From Herpetosiphonaceae bacterium (lineage in GTDB: Bacteria; Chloroflexota; Chloroflexia; Chloroflexales; Kallotenuaceae), in the NCBI GenBank assembly GCA_030147335.1, contig JASKZZ010000135.1, positions 1 to 16,089 of the forward strand: 16,089 nucleotides of DNA. Direction: 5' to 3'. Positions within the stretch are counted from its first letter, which is position 1; every line of letters starts with the position of its first letter. A program made the position numbers and the translations under genes. Of the stretch, positions 1 through 6,969 are shown one piece after another. The notes under the pieces are model-generated. The model had not been told where the DNA came from and made no database searches. It saw only the letters and a list, made by a program, of their open reading frames with translations.

Positions 1-1473
1 GTGTTTGCCAATCCACGCAACGGAGCTGCCGGTTCGCTCCGTCAGCTGGACTCACGCATTACTGCCAGCCGTCCGTTGCGCTTCTTCGCCTATGGCGTGG
101 GGCCGGTTGAAGGTGTGACACTGCAGGCACAGTCGCAAATGCTGCACTATCTGCGCTCGCTGGGCTTTCCAGTTAATCCCGATGTGCGTCGGTTGGACGA
201 CTTCGAGGATGTAATTGCCTATTGCACAGAGTGGATGAGTCGGCGTGATACGCTTGCCTACGAGGCGGATGGCGTCGTGATCAAGGTTGATAGTTTCGCT
301 CAGCAGCGTGAGCTTGGCGTTGTGGCGCGTGACCCACGGTGGGCAATTGCGTTCAAGTTTCCGGCGCGTGAGGCGACAACAACCTTGCGTCAGATCGTGG
401 TCAACGTCGGTCGTACCGGGAAGCTCAATCCCAACGCTGTGCTCGATCCCGTCAATATCGGTGGTGTGACGGTCTCGAACGCGACTCTGCATAATGAAGA
501 TTATATTGTTAGCCGCGATATTCGTATTGGCGACCGCGTGACGATTAAGCGAGCCGGTGATGTTATTCCGCAGGTGATTGGTCCGATCACTGCCACGCGT
601 ACCGGTGATGAGCAGCCGTGGCGAATGCCGACAAGCTGCCCCGTTTGCAACACGCCGGTCATACGTCACGAAGGCGAGGCTGATACTTACTGTCCCAACC
701 GGCATTGCCCGGAACAGATTGTGCGCTCGGTGGAGCATTGGGTTAGTCTTGGCGCGATGGATATTGTGGGGATGGGCGAGCGACAAGCACGTCAATTTAT
801 GGAGCGTGGCTTTATTCAGGACGTGGCCGATTTGTACACTCTCACAGTGGAGTCTTTTGCGGGCATTGAGGGCTACGGCCCCAAGCGCGTTCAAAACTTA
901 TTGAGCGCGATTGAAGCGTCAAAGCAGCGCCCGTTGAATCGTTTGATCTTTGCCCTAGGTATCTCGAACGTCGGTAGCACATTGGCGACAACGCTTGCCC
1001 AACATTTCGGTTCGCTTGAAACACTGGCCCAGACTTCAGCCCAGGAGCTTGAAACAATTGAAGGCATTGGGCCGCATGTTGCCCAAAGTATCGCTGAGTA
1101 TTTCGCAGAGCCGGAGCATCATGCCTTGATCGCTAAACTCAAGCAGGTCGGCGTTCAGACCGCGCAGCAAACAGCACTACGTCGTCCAACCGAGGGACCG
1201 CTTAAGGACAAGTCGTTTGTGATCACGGGCACGCTTGCAACGATGACACGCGAGGCAGCGGCTGAGTTGATCCAGCAAGCAGGCGGCAAGGTCGGTGGCA
1301 ATGTGTCGAAAAAGACCAGTTATCTTGTGGTTGGCGCTGATCCTGGCGGCTCCAAATACACCAAAGCACAGCAGCTAGGCGTTCCAATGCTCGATGAACA
1401 AGCATTACTGCAAATGCTACACCCGTCAGGATCAGACTCGACGACACCTGAACAGCTCGGTCTGGATGTGTAA
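1..1473 (+). CDS. ligA: NAD-dependent DNA ligase LigA, 5'-truncated by the window edge
   Basis: Seals nicks in duplex DNA during replication and repair, using NAD+ as adenylate donor. The 490 residues visible begin inside the adenylation domain with the FANPRNGAAGSLRQLD motif (residues 2-17), which is internal in full-length LigA (about 670-700 residues). The catalytic-lysine motif KxDG lies upstream of the window, and the GTG at base 1 is an internal valine codon. Other landmarks are EADGVVIKVD (88-97, nucleotidyltransferase motif IV with its lysine), an OB-fold with the TLHNEDYI segment (about 162-169), and a four-cysteine zinc site (C213, C216, C231, C236). Helix-hairpin-helix repeats span about 260-390, and a C-terminal BRCT domain spans about 401-475 (KSFVITGTL, YLVVGADPGGSKYTKA). 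The stop is TAA at 1471. All domains from motif III onward are intact and colinear, so the truncation is only the window boundary. Identification is very secure. Confidence 0.98.
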   Translation: MFANPRNGAAGSLRQLDSRITASRPLRFFAYGVGPVEGVTLQAQSQMLHYLRSLGFPVNPDVRRLDDFEDVIAYCTEWMSRRDTLAYEADGVVIKVDSFAQQRELGVVARDPRWAIAFKFPAREATTTLRQIVVNVGRTGKLNPNAVLDPVNIGGVTVSNATLHNEDYIVSRDIRIGDRVTIKRAGDVIPQVIGPITATRTGDEQPWRMPTSCPVCNTPVIRHEGEADTYCPNRHCPEQIVRSVEHWVSLGAMDIVGMGERQARQFMERGFIQDVADLYTLTVESFAGIEGYGPKRVQNLLSAIEASKQRPLNRLIFALGISNVGSTLATTLAQHFGSLETLAQTSAQELETIEGIGPHVAQSIAEYFAEPEHHALIAKLKQVGVQTAQQTALRRPTEGPLKDKSFVITGTLATMTREAAAELIQQAGGKVGGNVSKKTSYLVVGADPGGSKYTKAQQLGVPMLDEQALLQMLHPSGSDSTTPEQLGLDV

Positions 1474-1542
1474 GTGGATCGAGATAAATCATAGAAAACG
1501 CATGACCGCATGCCCGTTCTTGTGGGTTTGTGTTAGGAGAAT

Positions 1543-2652
1543 ATGAAAGTTGGCTTGTTGATCGACGACCACATGGGGCGGCCCGGCGGCGTACAGGAAT
1601 ATGTACGTGGGTTAGGTCGGTATCTTCAGCACAAAGGCCATGAGGTAGTCGTCTTTTCGAGTGGTGGACCATCCGACGCTGCGGTACGACTTGTTGCGCT
1701 TGGCAGTGCGGTTAGTTTCAAGGGAAGTGGCTCGTCAACCTCGATTCCAGTCACGTTGGCTTCGCCAAATCATCTAAAAACATTGCTTGCGGCTGAAGGC
1801 TGTGATGTGCTGCATGTCATGGCGCCCTACTCTCCGACGTTGAGTGGTCGGTTATTAGTGCATTCTGACGTCGCGCATGTGATGACGTTTCTGGTTGCGA
1901 TCGAGCCGGGGCCGTATCGACTAACAGTTGGAGCATTGGCCAAGTTGCAATGGCGTTCTCTACAGCGGGTTCATGCCCGAATCGCTATTTCGGAAACGGC
2001 GGCAGCGACAGCGCGTGCTTTATATGGCGGCAGCTATACGATCATTCCCTGCGGCGTTGATACCAGTCAGTTTACGCCCAATGCCTCGCCGCTGCTTGCA
2101 GGAGCCGCCGACACAGTGAATGTGCTATACGTTGGCCGCTTGGAGCAGCGTAAAGGTGTGGCACATCTCGTTCGGGCTTTTGCACGCATCGAACACCAGT
2201 ATCCGCAGGCTCAACTTCTGCTTGGCGGCAATGGGCCGGAGCGTGGGAATTTGGAACAGCTGGTAGCGCAGTTGGGATTAACGCGTGTCCGCTTTCTTGG
2301 CTACGTGCCTGCGCCGGATCTGCCTCGCCTTTTTGCTGCGGCTGATGTGTTTTGTGCTCCCGCAACCTATGCTGAAAGCTTTGGCATTGTGCTGGTCGAA
2401 GCTCTTGCAGCAGGCTTGCCGATTGTAGCCGCCTCGAATGCCGGATATGCTGGTTTGTTGGCTGACCATCCCGGCAATCTGCTTGTACCACCAGCGGATG
2501 AGCGGGTGATGGCCGGCGCGTTGGCCACGATGATCGAGCAGCCGAGCTACCGACAACGAGTTGGTGCGCGCAATCACTTGAGTGTTGACCAGTACAGCTG
2601 GGAAACGGTTGGTGCTGCAATTCTCCGTGTGTATGAACGTGTGGTGACCTAG
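1543..2652 (+). CDS. Family-4 glycosyltransferase (GT-B fold)
   Basis: A retaining glycosyltransferase that moves a sugar from a nucleotide-sugar donor to an acceptor, probably a lipid or polysaccharide at the inner face of the membrane. The protein has 369 residues, normal for GT4. The N-terminal Rossmann half opens MKVGLLIDD with GGVQEYVRGLG (15-25), which matches acceptor-side loops of PimA-like enzymes. The donor half carries YVGRLEQRKG (196-205) and the hallmark E-x7-E pair at E278 and E286 within ESFGIVLVE, followed by ALAAGLPIVAASNAGY. There is no signal peptide and no obvious membrane span. The ATG at 1543 is preceded by AGGAG (1535-1539) at good spacing. It lies 69 bp after ligA with no clear terminator between, so read-through is possible. 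The family is sure; the exact substrate cannot be told from sequence, though mannose or glucose transfer to a lipid is a fair inference from the PimA-like look. Confidence 0.9.
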   Translation: MKVGLLIDDHMGRPGGVQEYVRGLGRYLQHKGHEVVVFSSGGPSDAAVRLVALGSAVSFKGSGSSTSIPVTLASPNHLKTLLAAEGCDVLHVMAPYSPTLSGRLLVHSDVAHVMTFLVAIEPGPYRLTVGALAKLQWRSLQRVHARIAISETAAATARALYGGSYTIIPCGVDTSQFTPNASPLLAGAADTVNVLYVGRLEQRKGVAHLVRAFARIEHQYPQAQLLLGGNGPERGNLEQLVAQLGLTRVRFLGYVPAPDLPRLFAAADVFCAPATYAESFGIVLVEALAAGLPIVAASNAGYAGLLADHPGNLLVPPADERVMAGALATMIEQPSYRQRVGARNHLSVDQYSWETVGAAILRVYERVVT

Positions 2653-2875
2653 CTGCAGCATACGAGGAATCGTAGTAATTGATGAGTGCCGGGCGAACAT
2701 GATGTTCCATTAAATTGTCGGTACCGAAGTTGCATTGAAGTGTAATGATCGCAAGGCTGCATCGTTGAGTATGGCATTAGGTTGCAGGAAAAAGATGTTT
2801 TAAGGCGATAGATATGCGATAATAAACTTGTATTTTTGTTAATTCGAGCAGTTGTTGCAACGGAGGGGGCACACG
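2653..2875 (+). other. Intergenic region upstream of the ANTAR regulator
   Basis: A 223-bp AT-richer gap with no convincing ORF. It holds a possible promoter, an extended -10 (TG at 2815, GATAAT at 2818-2823) without a good -35. A small 5-bp hairpin, TACGA-ggaa-TCGTA, lies just after the glycosyltransferase stop and is too weak to call a terminator. A strong ribosome binding site, GGAGGGGG (2862-2869), sits 6 nt before the ATG at 2876. No operator or riboswitch that I can name is visible. Confidence 0.5.
2815..2823 (+). promoter_or_regulatory. Possible extended -10 promoter of the ANTAR regulator gene
   Basis: TGC-GATAAT matches an extended -10 (TGn-TATAAT) with one mismatch. It would start transcription near 2830, leaving a leader of about 45 nt before the ATG at 2876. 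No good -35 is present (the best placed hexamer, near 2795, is T-rich but off consensus). This is an inference from motif match only. Confidence 0.35.
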
Positions 2876-3460
2876 ATGGTCCCATTACGAATTCTTATTG
2901 CTGAGGATGATCCTTTGGTGGCGGTAACGCTCACCGATCAGCTTGCCGAGCTTGGCCACGATCTTGTTGCTGTGGCTAGTGACGGTGAGGAAGCCGTCCA
3001 AATGGTGCGCGAGGTGCAGCCTGAAATCATTATTCTTGATATCAAGATGCCGAATCGCGATGGAATCAGTGCTGCTGAGGAGATTAGCAGCGAGTTTGAT
3101 CTTCCTATCATTATGCTGACTGCGTACAGTGATCGTGCGCTGGTACTGCGTGCTGCCGAAGCAGGCGCGTTAGCATACCTGTTAAAGCCGGTTGCGGCTG
3201 AAGAGCTTTCTGCCTCGATTCAGTTGGCAATGGCACGGCACAAAGAAAAAGAAGCGCTTCGCAGCGAGATCGAAAAGCTTGAAGAGTCGCTGCATGAGCG
3301 TGCAACAATCGACAAAGCCAAGTCCATTCTGATGCTGCGCGTCGGCCTTAGCGAGAATGATGCGTATTCAAGGATGCGGCAGCGCGCTCGTGAAAAGCGC
3401 GTCAAAATGGTGCAAGTTGCGCAAACAATCATTGCCGCCGAGGAGTTTCTAGCTAGCTAG
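2876..3460 (+). CDS. Response regulator with ANTAR RNA-binding output domain
   Basis: A two-component response regulator that, by family, acts on RNA as a transcription antiterminator (AmiR/NasR type) instead of binding DNA. The receiver domain (about 1-120) has the acidic pair D11/D12, phospho-acceptor D55 (LDIKMPNRDG), T82 (LTAYSD) and K104 (LLKP). A coiled-coil linker (about 121-145, KEKEALRSEIEKLEESLHER) leads to the ANTAR three-helix domain (about 146-190) with AKSILMLRVGLSENDAYSRMRQRAREKR. Length is 194 residues, typical of the family. I chose ATG 2876 because GGAGGGGG sits 6 nt upstream; an in-frame TTG at 2852 lies before that site and would add eight unsupported residues. No histidine kinase is encoded nearby, so its input is unknown. 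ANTAR targets are paired hairpins in mRNA leaders; the lysE-family leader in this window is a candidate worth testing but has no demonstrated link. Confidence 0.95.
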   Translation: MVPLRILIAEDDPLVAVTLTDQLAELGHDLVAVASDGEEAVQMVREVQPEIIILDIKMPNRDGISAAEEISSEFDLPIIMLTAYSDRALVLRAAEAGALAYLLKPVAAEELSASIQLAMARHKEKEALRSEIEKLEESLHERATIDKAKSILMLRVGLSENDAYSRMRQRAREKRVKMVQVAQTIIAAEEFLAS

Positions 3461-3483
3461 CGCTTCGGAGTAGTCCGCAACAG

Positions 3484-3520
3484 CAACAGCTACAGGACAT
3501 ATTCCTGTAGCTGTTGTTTC
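3484..3520 (+). terminator. Rho-independent terminator after the ANTAR regulator
   Basis: A perfect 13-bp stem, CAACAGCTACAGG (3484-3496) and CCTGTAGCTGTTG (3504-3516), closes a 7-nt loop and is followed by TTTCGTATTT. It sits 23 bp after the regulator's stop and before the 3' end of the convergent LysR-type gene. The U-tract is present only in the plus direction, so it mainly serves the plus-strand gene. Confidence 0.8.
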
Positions 3521-3543
3521 GTATTTATCGCATTACTTGCAAG

Positions 3544-4473
3544 CTACGAATGATCTCGCGCAACTTCTAGCCTTGTCGGTGGGTGCGCCGCGACATACTC
3601 GTGCAGAAAATCGCGAAAGGTTTGCGCCGCTACCGGTAAATAGCGTTCAGCGTGCCACACCGACTCTACCGTCCAGGTCGGCGCTGAACGTATTGGAAGA
3701 ATAACTGGTCGTAGCCGACCCCACTCATGTAATGCTAATCCCGGCAGTAGCGAAACGCCAAGTCCAGCTGCAACTAATCCGCGCACCGTCGCTAAATCGT
3801 CGCCTTCGACGGCAACGTGTGGCAAAAAGCCAACCTGTTGACACGCCGCTTCGATCACCAATCGAAGGCCAGAGCCGCCGCCAACTAGCACAAATGGATC
3901 GGTGGCCAGCTCTTGGAGGTTGATGTCTGCCTGACCGGCGCAGCGATGGTCTGGAGGCAGCGCTGCGTATAGCTCTTCGACCAGCAGTGGAACGCTCACT
4001 AAGCCACTCGGTCGCCGTCCATATGGTAGCGCAGTAGCGATACATAGTTCAACCTCGCCTGCCTGCAGCCATTGCAGCGTTTGAAGTGTGGTACTTTGTC
4101 GTAGCGTAAACTTAACATCAGGATAGCGCAAACGGAATGCTGCGAGCGCTTCCGGCAACAAGTCAGAGCCAACTGCCGGCAAAAAGGCCATACGAACATG
4201 TCCATGCTCCGGCCCTAGTAGGTCGCGCACGGCTTGACGCCCGGCTTCAAATTGATTAAAACCGCGCTCAACATATTGCAAAAATGTCTCGCCCACAGCT
4301 GTCAACCGCATGCCGCGTTTAGAACGGTCAAATAGCGGCGCGCCAAGTTCATCTTCGAGCTTCTGGATTTGCCGGCTAAGCGATGGCTGCGCGGTGTACA
4401 AGCGTTTCGCCGCGCGGGTCACATTGCCTTCTTGGGCTACAATCAAAAAATATTCAAGCTGGCGCAGTTCCAC
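3544..4473 (-). CDS. LysR-type transcriptional regulator
   Basis: A DNA-binding regulator whose N-terminal winged helix binds operators and whose C-terminal periplasmic-binding-like domain senses a small effector. With GTG at 4473 the protein has 309 residues, the usual length. The HTH spans about 1-60 (ELRQLEYFLIVAQEGNVTRAAKRLYTAQPSLSRQIQKLEDELGAPLFDR, quoted by its ends as ELRQLEYF and APLFDR). The effector domain follows, with VRMAFLPAVGSDLLPEAL (about 93-110) and GLVAAGLGVSLLPGLAL (about 232-248). The GTG start fits three facts: it gives the canonical family N-terminus (M)ELRQLEYF, AAAGG lies just upstream, and a TATAAT on this strand (4505-4510) overlaps the only nearby upstream ATG (MRVSS, 4504-4506). 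The reading frame stays open much further upstream but runs through the divergent promoter region. It is transcribed away from the CRP-like gene. LysR proteins commonly regulate the divergent neighbour and themselves, so control of the CRP-like gene is a reasonable inference. The effector is unknown. Confidence 0.93.
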   Translation of the reverse strand: MELRQLEYFLIVAQEGNVTRAAKRLYTAQPSLSRQIQKLEDELGAPLFDRSKRGMRLTAVGETFLQYVERGFNQFEAGRQAVRDLLGPEHGHVRMAFLPAVGSDLLPEALAAFRLRYPDVKFTLRQSTTLQTLQWLQAGEVELCIATALPYGRRPSGLVSVPLLVEELYAALPPDHRCAGQADINLQELATDPFVLVGGGSGLRLVIEAACQQVGFLPHVAVEGDDLATVRGLVAAGLGVSLLPGLALHEWGRLRPVILPIRSAPTWTVESVWHAERYLPVAAQTFRDFLHEYVAAHPPTRLEVARDHS

Positions 4474-4504
4474 ATGCGTGCCTTTCACCACAGAGGATAC
4501 GCGC

Positions 4505-4510
4505 ATTATA
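4505..4510 (-). promoter_or_regulatory. -10 box of the LysR-type gene
   Basis: Read on the minus strand this is a perfect TATAAT. It would start transcription near 4498, about 25 nt before the GTG start at 4473. No clear -35 is present at 16-18 bp, which suits an activator-dependent or autoregulated promoter. This -10 overlaps the alternative ATG start, which argues against that start. Confidence 0.5.
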
Positions 4511-4577
4511 GCGCAGACGAAAGCGCGCGACGGCGAATCGTCGGTTGTGTAGCGGACCGAACATGTTGGTTGAAGCG

Positions 4578-4586
4578 TGCTATAAT
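4578..4586 (+). promoter_or_regulatory. Extended -10 promoter of the CRP-like gene
   Basis: TGC-TATAAT is a perfect extended -10 element, predicting a start near 4593 and a short leader of about 30 nt before the ATG at 4624. There is no good -35 at 17 bp, as is common for extended -10 promoters. An 8-bp palindrome AACATGTT (4560-4567) covers part of the -35 position, and a CGAC-N8-GTCG inverted repeat lies at 4528-4543. Both are candidate operator sites for the LysR-type or CRP-like protein. Confidence 0.6.
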
Positions 4587-4623
4587 ACAAGGATAATGCT
4601 ATCAGGTGCGGGAAGGCGCGAAT

Positions 4624-5268
4624 ATGGCAACACAACAAAACGCGCACCGTCCGTGGGACGAGCTTGAGCGGCGAGGAGTAACACGCCGTTTCGTCAAGGG
4701 CGGCACAATTTACATGCCCGATGAGCCTGCTTCCGAGCTGTATCTCATCAAGGATGGCCGGGTTGGCCTTAATTTGCTGTCCCCGGAAGGACGAACGCTT
4801 ACTGTGCGTGTTGTCAAAACCGGCGATATTTTTGGTCATGCCGCGCTGCTCACCGATGGCTCGTTTGACACCTTTGCACAGGCTTTGCGTCCAACAACAG
4901 TTGCCGCGGTTCGGCGCGATGAATTGGAATCGCTGATGGTCAAGCATCCCGCGCTTGCACTGGCCCTTATGGACGATCTCGGCCGTTATTCGCAGGCACT
5001 CAGCCGGCGTCTTGAAAACGTGGCTTTCAAATCGGTTCCTGCTCGACTTGCGGCACTGCTGTTAGAATTGGCTCAGCCCAACAAAGGCAACGAGCCGATC
5101 AGCACAGGTCGCTGGACCCACCAGGAGCTAGCCGATATGATCAACGCGTATCGTGAAACAACCACAAAGGTACTTAACCAGTTTCGCGCTGCTCATCTTA
5201 TTGATGTTGATCGCGGCGGTGTGAAGTTACTGGATGTGTCAGGTTTGCGCGAGCTTGCTCAACACTGA
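4624..5268 (+). CDS. CRP/FNR-family transcriptional regulator, non-canonical effector pocket
   Basis: A DNA-binding regulator of the CRP/FNR superfamily, 214 residues. The N-terminal beta-roll (about 15-115) contains ASELYLIKDGRVGL and GDIFGHAALL. A dimerisation helix follows, then a C-terminal winged helix (about 145-210) with WTHQELADMINAYRETTTKVLNQFRAAHLI (164-193, quoted by its core HQELADMINAYRETTTKVL). In E. coli CRP the phosphate-binding cassette reads GE-L plus RSA. Here the matching stretch (67-87) has histidine where the sugar-binding glutamate is expected and no arginine-serine pair, so classical cAMP binding is unlikely. It has no FNR-type N-terminal cysteines either. I chose ATG 4624 because GGAAGG (4611-4616) sits 7 nt upstream; an in-frame GTG at 4606 lies before that site. 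It is divergent from the LysR gene and may be its target. Possible read-through into the ferredoxin gene is interrupted by a hairpin. Confidence 0.93.
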   Translation: MATQQNAHRPWDELERRGVTRRFVKGGTIYMPDEPASELYLIKDGRVGLNLLSPEGRTLTVRVVKTGDIFGHAALLTDGSFDTFAQALRPTTVAAVRRDELESLMVKHPALALALMDDLGRYSQALSRRLENVAFKSVPARLAALLLELAQPNKGNEPISTGRWTHQELADMINAYRETTTKVLNQFRAAHLIDVDRGGVKLLDVSGLRELAQH

Positions 5269-5307
5269 CCGACGGCGTGGGAATAAACAATCTGTGGAAC
5301 TATATCG

Positions 5308-5334
5308 AACGGGACGGGTTATGCCCGTCCCGTT
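5308..5334 (+). terminator. Strong GC-rich hairpin between the CRP-like and ferredoxin genes
   Basis: AACGGGACGGG (5308-5318) and CCCGTCCCGTT (5324-5334) form a perfect 11-bp stem with a 5-nt loop, 39 bp after the CRP-like stop and 14 bp before the ferredoxin ATG. It lacks a following U-tract, so it may be a weak or factor-assisted terminator, an mRNA-processing or stability hairpin, or a structure that limits translation of the next gene. Confidence 0.5.
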
Positions 5335-5348
5335 GCTGTTGAAGCATA

Positions 5349-5642
5349 ATGCCTGAATCTAACATGCGCGTTTACGTTTGTCATGGCCTTACATGTACCC
5401 AACGGGTCAAGCCTGTTTGGCAAGCGCTGCAATCAGCGGTACAGCGTGCGGGTCTCGAAGAGAGCTGTGAGCTTATTGTTAGCGGCTGTCAAAGCCGTTG
5501 TGATGATGGTCCGAACATCAATGTGTATCCCCGACTGACAAAGTACGCGCATGTTACGGTTGATGTTGCCCAGCGGATCGTTGATGAACATCTTGTGGCA
5601 GGACAGCCTGTTGCGGAATTTGTTGTGCGTGATGCTTGGTAA
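5349..5642 (+). CDS. Thioredoxin-like [2Fe-2S] ferredoxin
   Basis: A small (97-residue) electron-transfer protein of the thioredoxin-like [2Fe-2S] ferredoxin family, also seen as the N-terminal part of NuoE/HoxE-type subunits. The sequence shows RVYVCHGLTC (C11, C16), then the conserved second ligand pair GCQSRCDDGPNINVYP (C47, C51), whose C-x3-C plus GPN-V-YP pattern is typical of the family. An extra cysteine is at C40. The spacing of the first pair, C-x4-C, is shorter than in the longer ferredoxins. The partner is unknown; there is no hydrogenase or NADH dehydrogenase gene nearby. The start is uncertain: ATG 5349 has only GAAG upstream, and an in-frame ATG 5364 (MRVYVCHG) is equally possible. 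Its stop abuts an ATG of the next reading frame (TAAATG), suggesting co-transcription with the transferase gene. Confidence 0.85.
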   Translation: MPESNMRVYVCHGLTCTQRVKPVWQALQSAVQRAGLEESCELIVSGCQSRCDDGPNINVYPRLTKYAHVTVDVAQRIVDEHLVAGQPVAEFVVRDAW

Positions 5643-5672
5643 ATGCTGTTTCAGCAATTGAAAGGAGGTACG

Positions 5673-6788
5673 GTGAGCGCAGCAGTTGTTATGTTGATCG
5701 TTTTTGGAATTGCTGCTGGCACAACCGCCTTGCTGACACCAGTTGTCCGCAGCGTATCATTTCGTCTGGGCGTGTATGACCCTGTCAATCCGCGTAAGCT
5801 GCATACAACGCCTATCTCGCATCTTGGTGGTATTGCGATCTTTGGCGGCTTTATGCTGGCGATTGGCATTTCACTCTGGCTCACCAGCGGCATTGCTTCC
5901 ATTCAACGAGATCAGTATGAGAACCTGCGCATTGTGCTGCTGCTTGTCGGCGCAACGATGCTTTGGGTTGTCTCGCTGCTGGATGACTTGTACGACTTGC
6001 CCGCTCTGCCGCGCCTGATCTGGCAGTTGCTCTGCGCCCTTGTAGCGGTTGGACCATATTTGTGGGAGCAGCGACTGTGGCCGGGCGACCAGGCACGTGG
6101 AATCATCTTTACGGCCTTCAATAATCCGCTGACCGGTGGCCAAATCAACTTTCATCAGTTAAGTCCCTGGCTGGCAGTTATTGTGACGGTCGTATGGATT
6201 GTGGGTATGACCAACACCGTTAACTGGATCGATGGGCTGGATGGACTAGCCGCCGGTGTTACACTGATTGCCGCTGCAATTCTAGCAATTCACACCTGGA
6301 CGTTGGGCCAATCCACCGTTGCGCTGCTGCCACTGGCACTGGCAGGCGCGTGCATCGGCTTCCTGCCGTTCAATTTCCACCCTGCTCGCATTTTCATGGG
6401 CGATTCGGGAGCGATGGTGCTTGGTTACGTGCTTGGTATCGCCGCGATCATCGGCGGGGCGAAGCTGGCCAGTGCATTGCTGGTGCTGGGCGTGCCGATC
6501 CTGGATGGTATCTGGATGGTTTTCTACCGGCGCTACACTGGTGGGCGCGCATCATCTGCTGATCGACGCCATCTTCATCATCGCTTGCTCGATCTTGGCT
6601 TGTCGCAGCGTCAAGTTGTGCTGCTCTATTATACAGTTAGTGCGCTGTTTGGCGCGATTGCGCTGCTGGTGCCATCGGGCTATGGGCTGTGGAAGCTGGG
6701 CGCGCTCGTTGTGTTGGTTATTTTGTTGGCGGGAGTTTTGATCTATGTCACACGTCGAGGACCGCAACACATCAAAGCTGGACGCTGA
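5673..6788 (+). CDS. Polyprenyl-phosphate sugar-1-phosphate transferase (MraY/WecA/TagO family)
   Basis: An integral membrane enzyme that joins a UDP-amino-sugar phosphate (probably GlcNAc-1-P) to undecaprenyl phosphate, the first step of lipid-linked glycan assembly. With GTG at 5673 it has 371 residues and about ten hydrophobic spans. Diagnostic motifs are the acidic pair D104-D105 in LLDDLYDLP, NWIDGLDGLAAG (about 184-195), FMGDSGAMVLGYVLG (241-255, D244) and a histidine cluster RRHLHHRLLDLG (288-299). HLHHRL resembles WecA/TagO enzymes more than peptidoglycan MraY, so surface polysaccharide or teichoic-acid-like synthesis is the better guess. The GTG start follows an excellent AAAGGAGG (5661-5668). 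The frame is open to an ATG at 5643 fused to the ferredoxin stop, but that ATG has no Shine-Dalgarno. The gene fits with the other glycosyltransferases and rmlD in the window, although these are not adjacent. Confidence 0.92.
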   Translation: MSAAVVMLIVFGIAAGTTALLTPVVRSVSFRLGVYDPVNPRKLHTTPISHLGGIAIFGGFMLAIGISLWLTSGIASIQRDQYENLRIVLLLVGATMLWVVSLLDDLYDLPALPRLIWQLLCALVAVGPYLWEQRLWPGDQARGIIFTAFNNPLTGGQINFHQLSPWLAVIVTVVWIVGMTNTVNWIDGLDGLAAGVTLIAAAILAIHTWTLGQSTVALLPLALAGACIGFLPFNFHPARIFMGDSGAMVLGYVLGIAAIIGGAKLASALLVLGVPILDGIWMVFYRRYTGGRASSADRRHLHHRLLDLGLSQRQVVLLYYTVSALFGAIALLVPSGYGLWKLGALVVLVILLAGVLIYVTRRGPQHIKAGR

Positions 6789-6969
6789 GACCAAACAGCT
6801 CGAAGATCATGTGCGTCAGCTCGTGCTCATGAAAGAAACCGGCCCCAAAAGTGCTGCGTGGCATCGTGCTCGTGTCCAAACCATCTGGCGTTTGCACCGT
6901 AAGCTTGAGCAAGCCCGACGTGCCGATGCAAACATAAGGCTGGAGCGCGACCAGCAAAACGATGCTTAA
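6745..6969 (+). CDS. Small charged coiled-coil protein overlapping the transferase gene
   Basis: A 74-residue protein I do not recognise. It is very polar, with about a third charged residues, no membrane span and no cysteine. It is predicted by eye to be almost wholly helical, with heptad-like leucines and hydrophobics (KLDAETKQLEDHVRQLVLMK, then VQTIWRLHRKLEQARR). It overlaps the end of the polyprenyl-phosphate transferase gene by 44 bp in another frame. GGAG (6732-6735) sits 9 nt before its ATG, so translational coupling is plausible. Most of the frame (6789-6969) fills a stretch with no other gene. Its stop overlaps by 4 bp the stop of the convergent LysE-family gene. The tight fit to both neighbours supports a real gene; function is unknown. 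Confidence 0.6.
   Translation: MSHVEDRNTSKLDAETKQLEDHVRQLVLMKETGPKSAAWHRARVQTIWRLHRKLEQARRADANIRLERDQQNDA

Noticed and set aside
52..894. 280-residue open frame antisense to ligA
   Set aside because: It is a shadow of the ligA coding frame, with no recognisable domain and fully overlapping a conserved gene.
1500..1513. Hairpin GCATG-accg-CATGC between ligA and the GT4 gene
   Set aside because: Only 5 bp and without a U-run; too weak to call a terminator.
4474..4947. N-terminal extension of the LysR-type protein (467 residues in the open frame)
   Set aside because: It runs through the divergent promoter region and the start of the CRP-like gene. The family N-terminus, ribosome binding site and -10 box all place the start at 4473.
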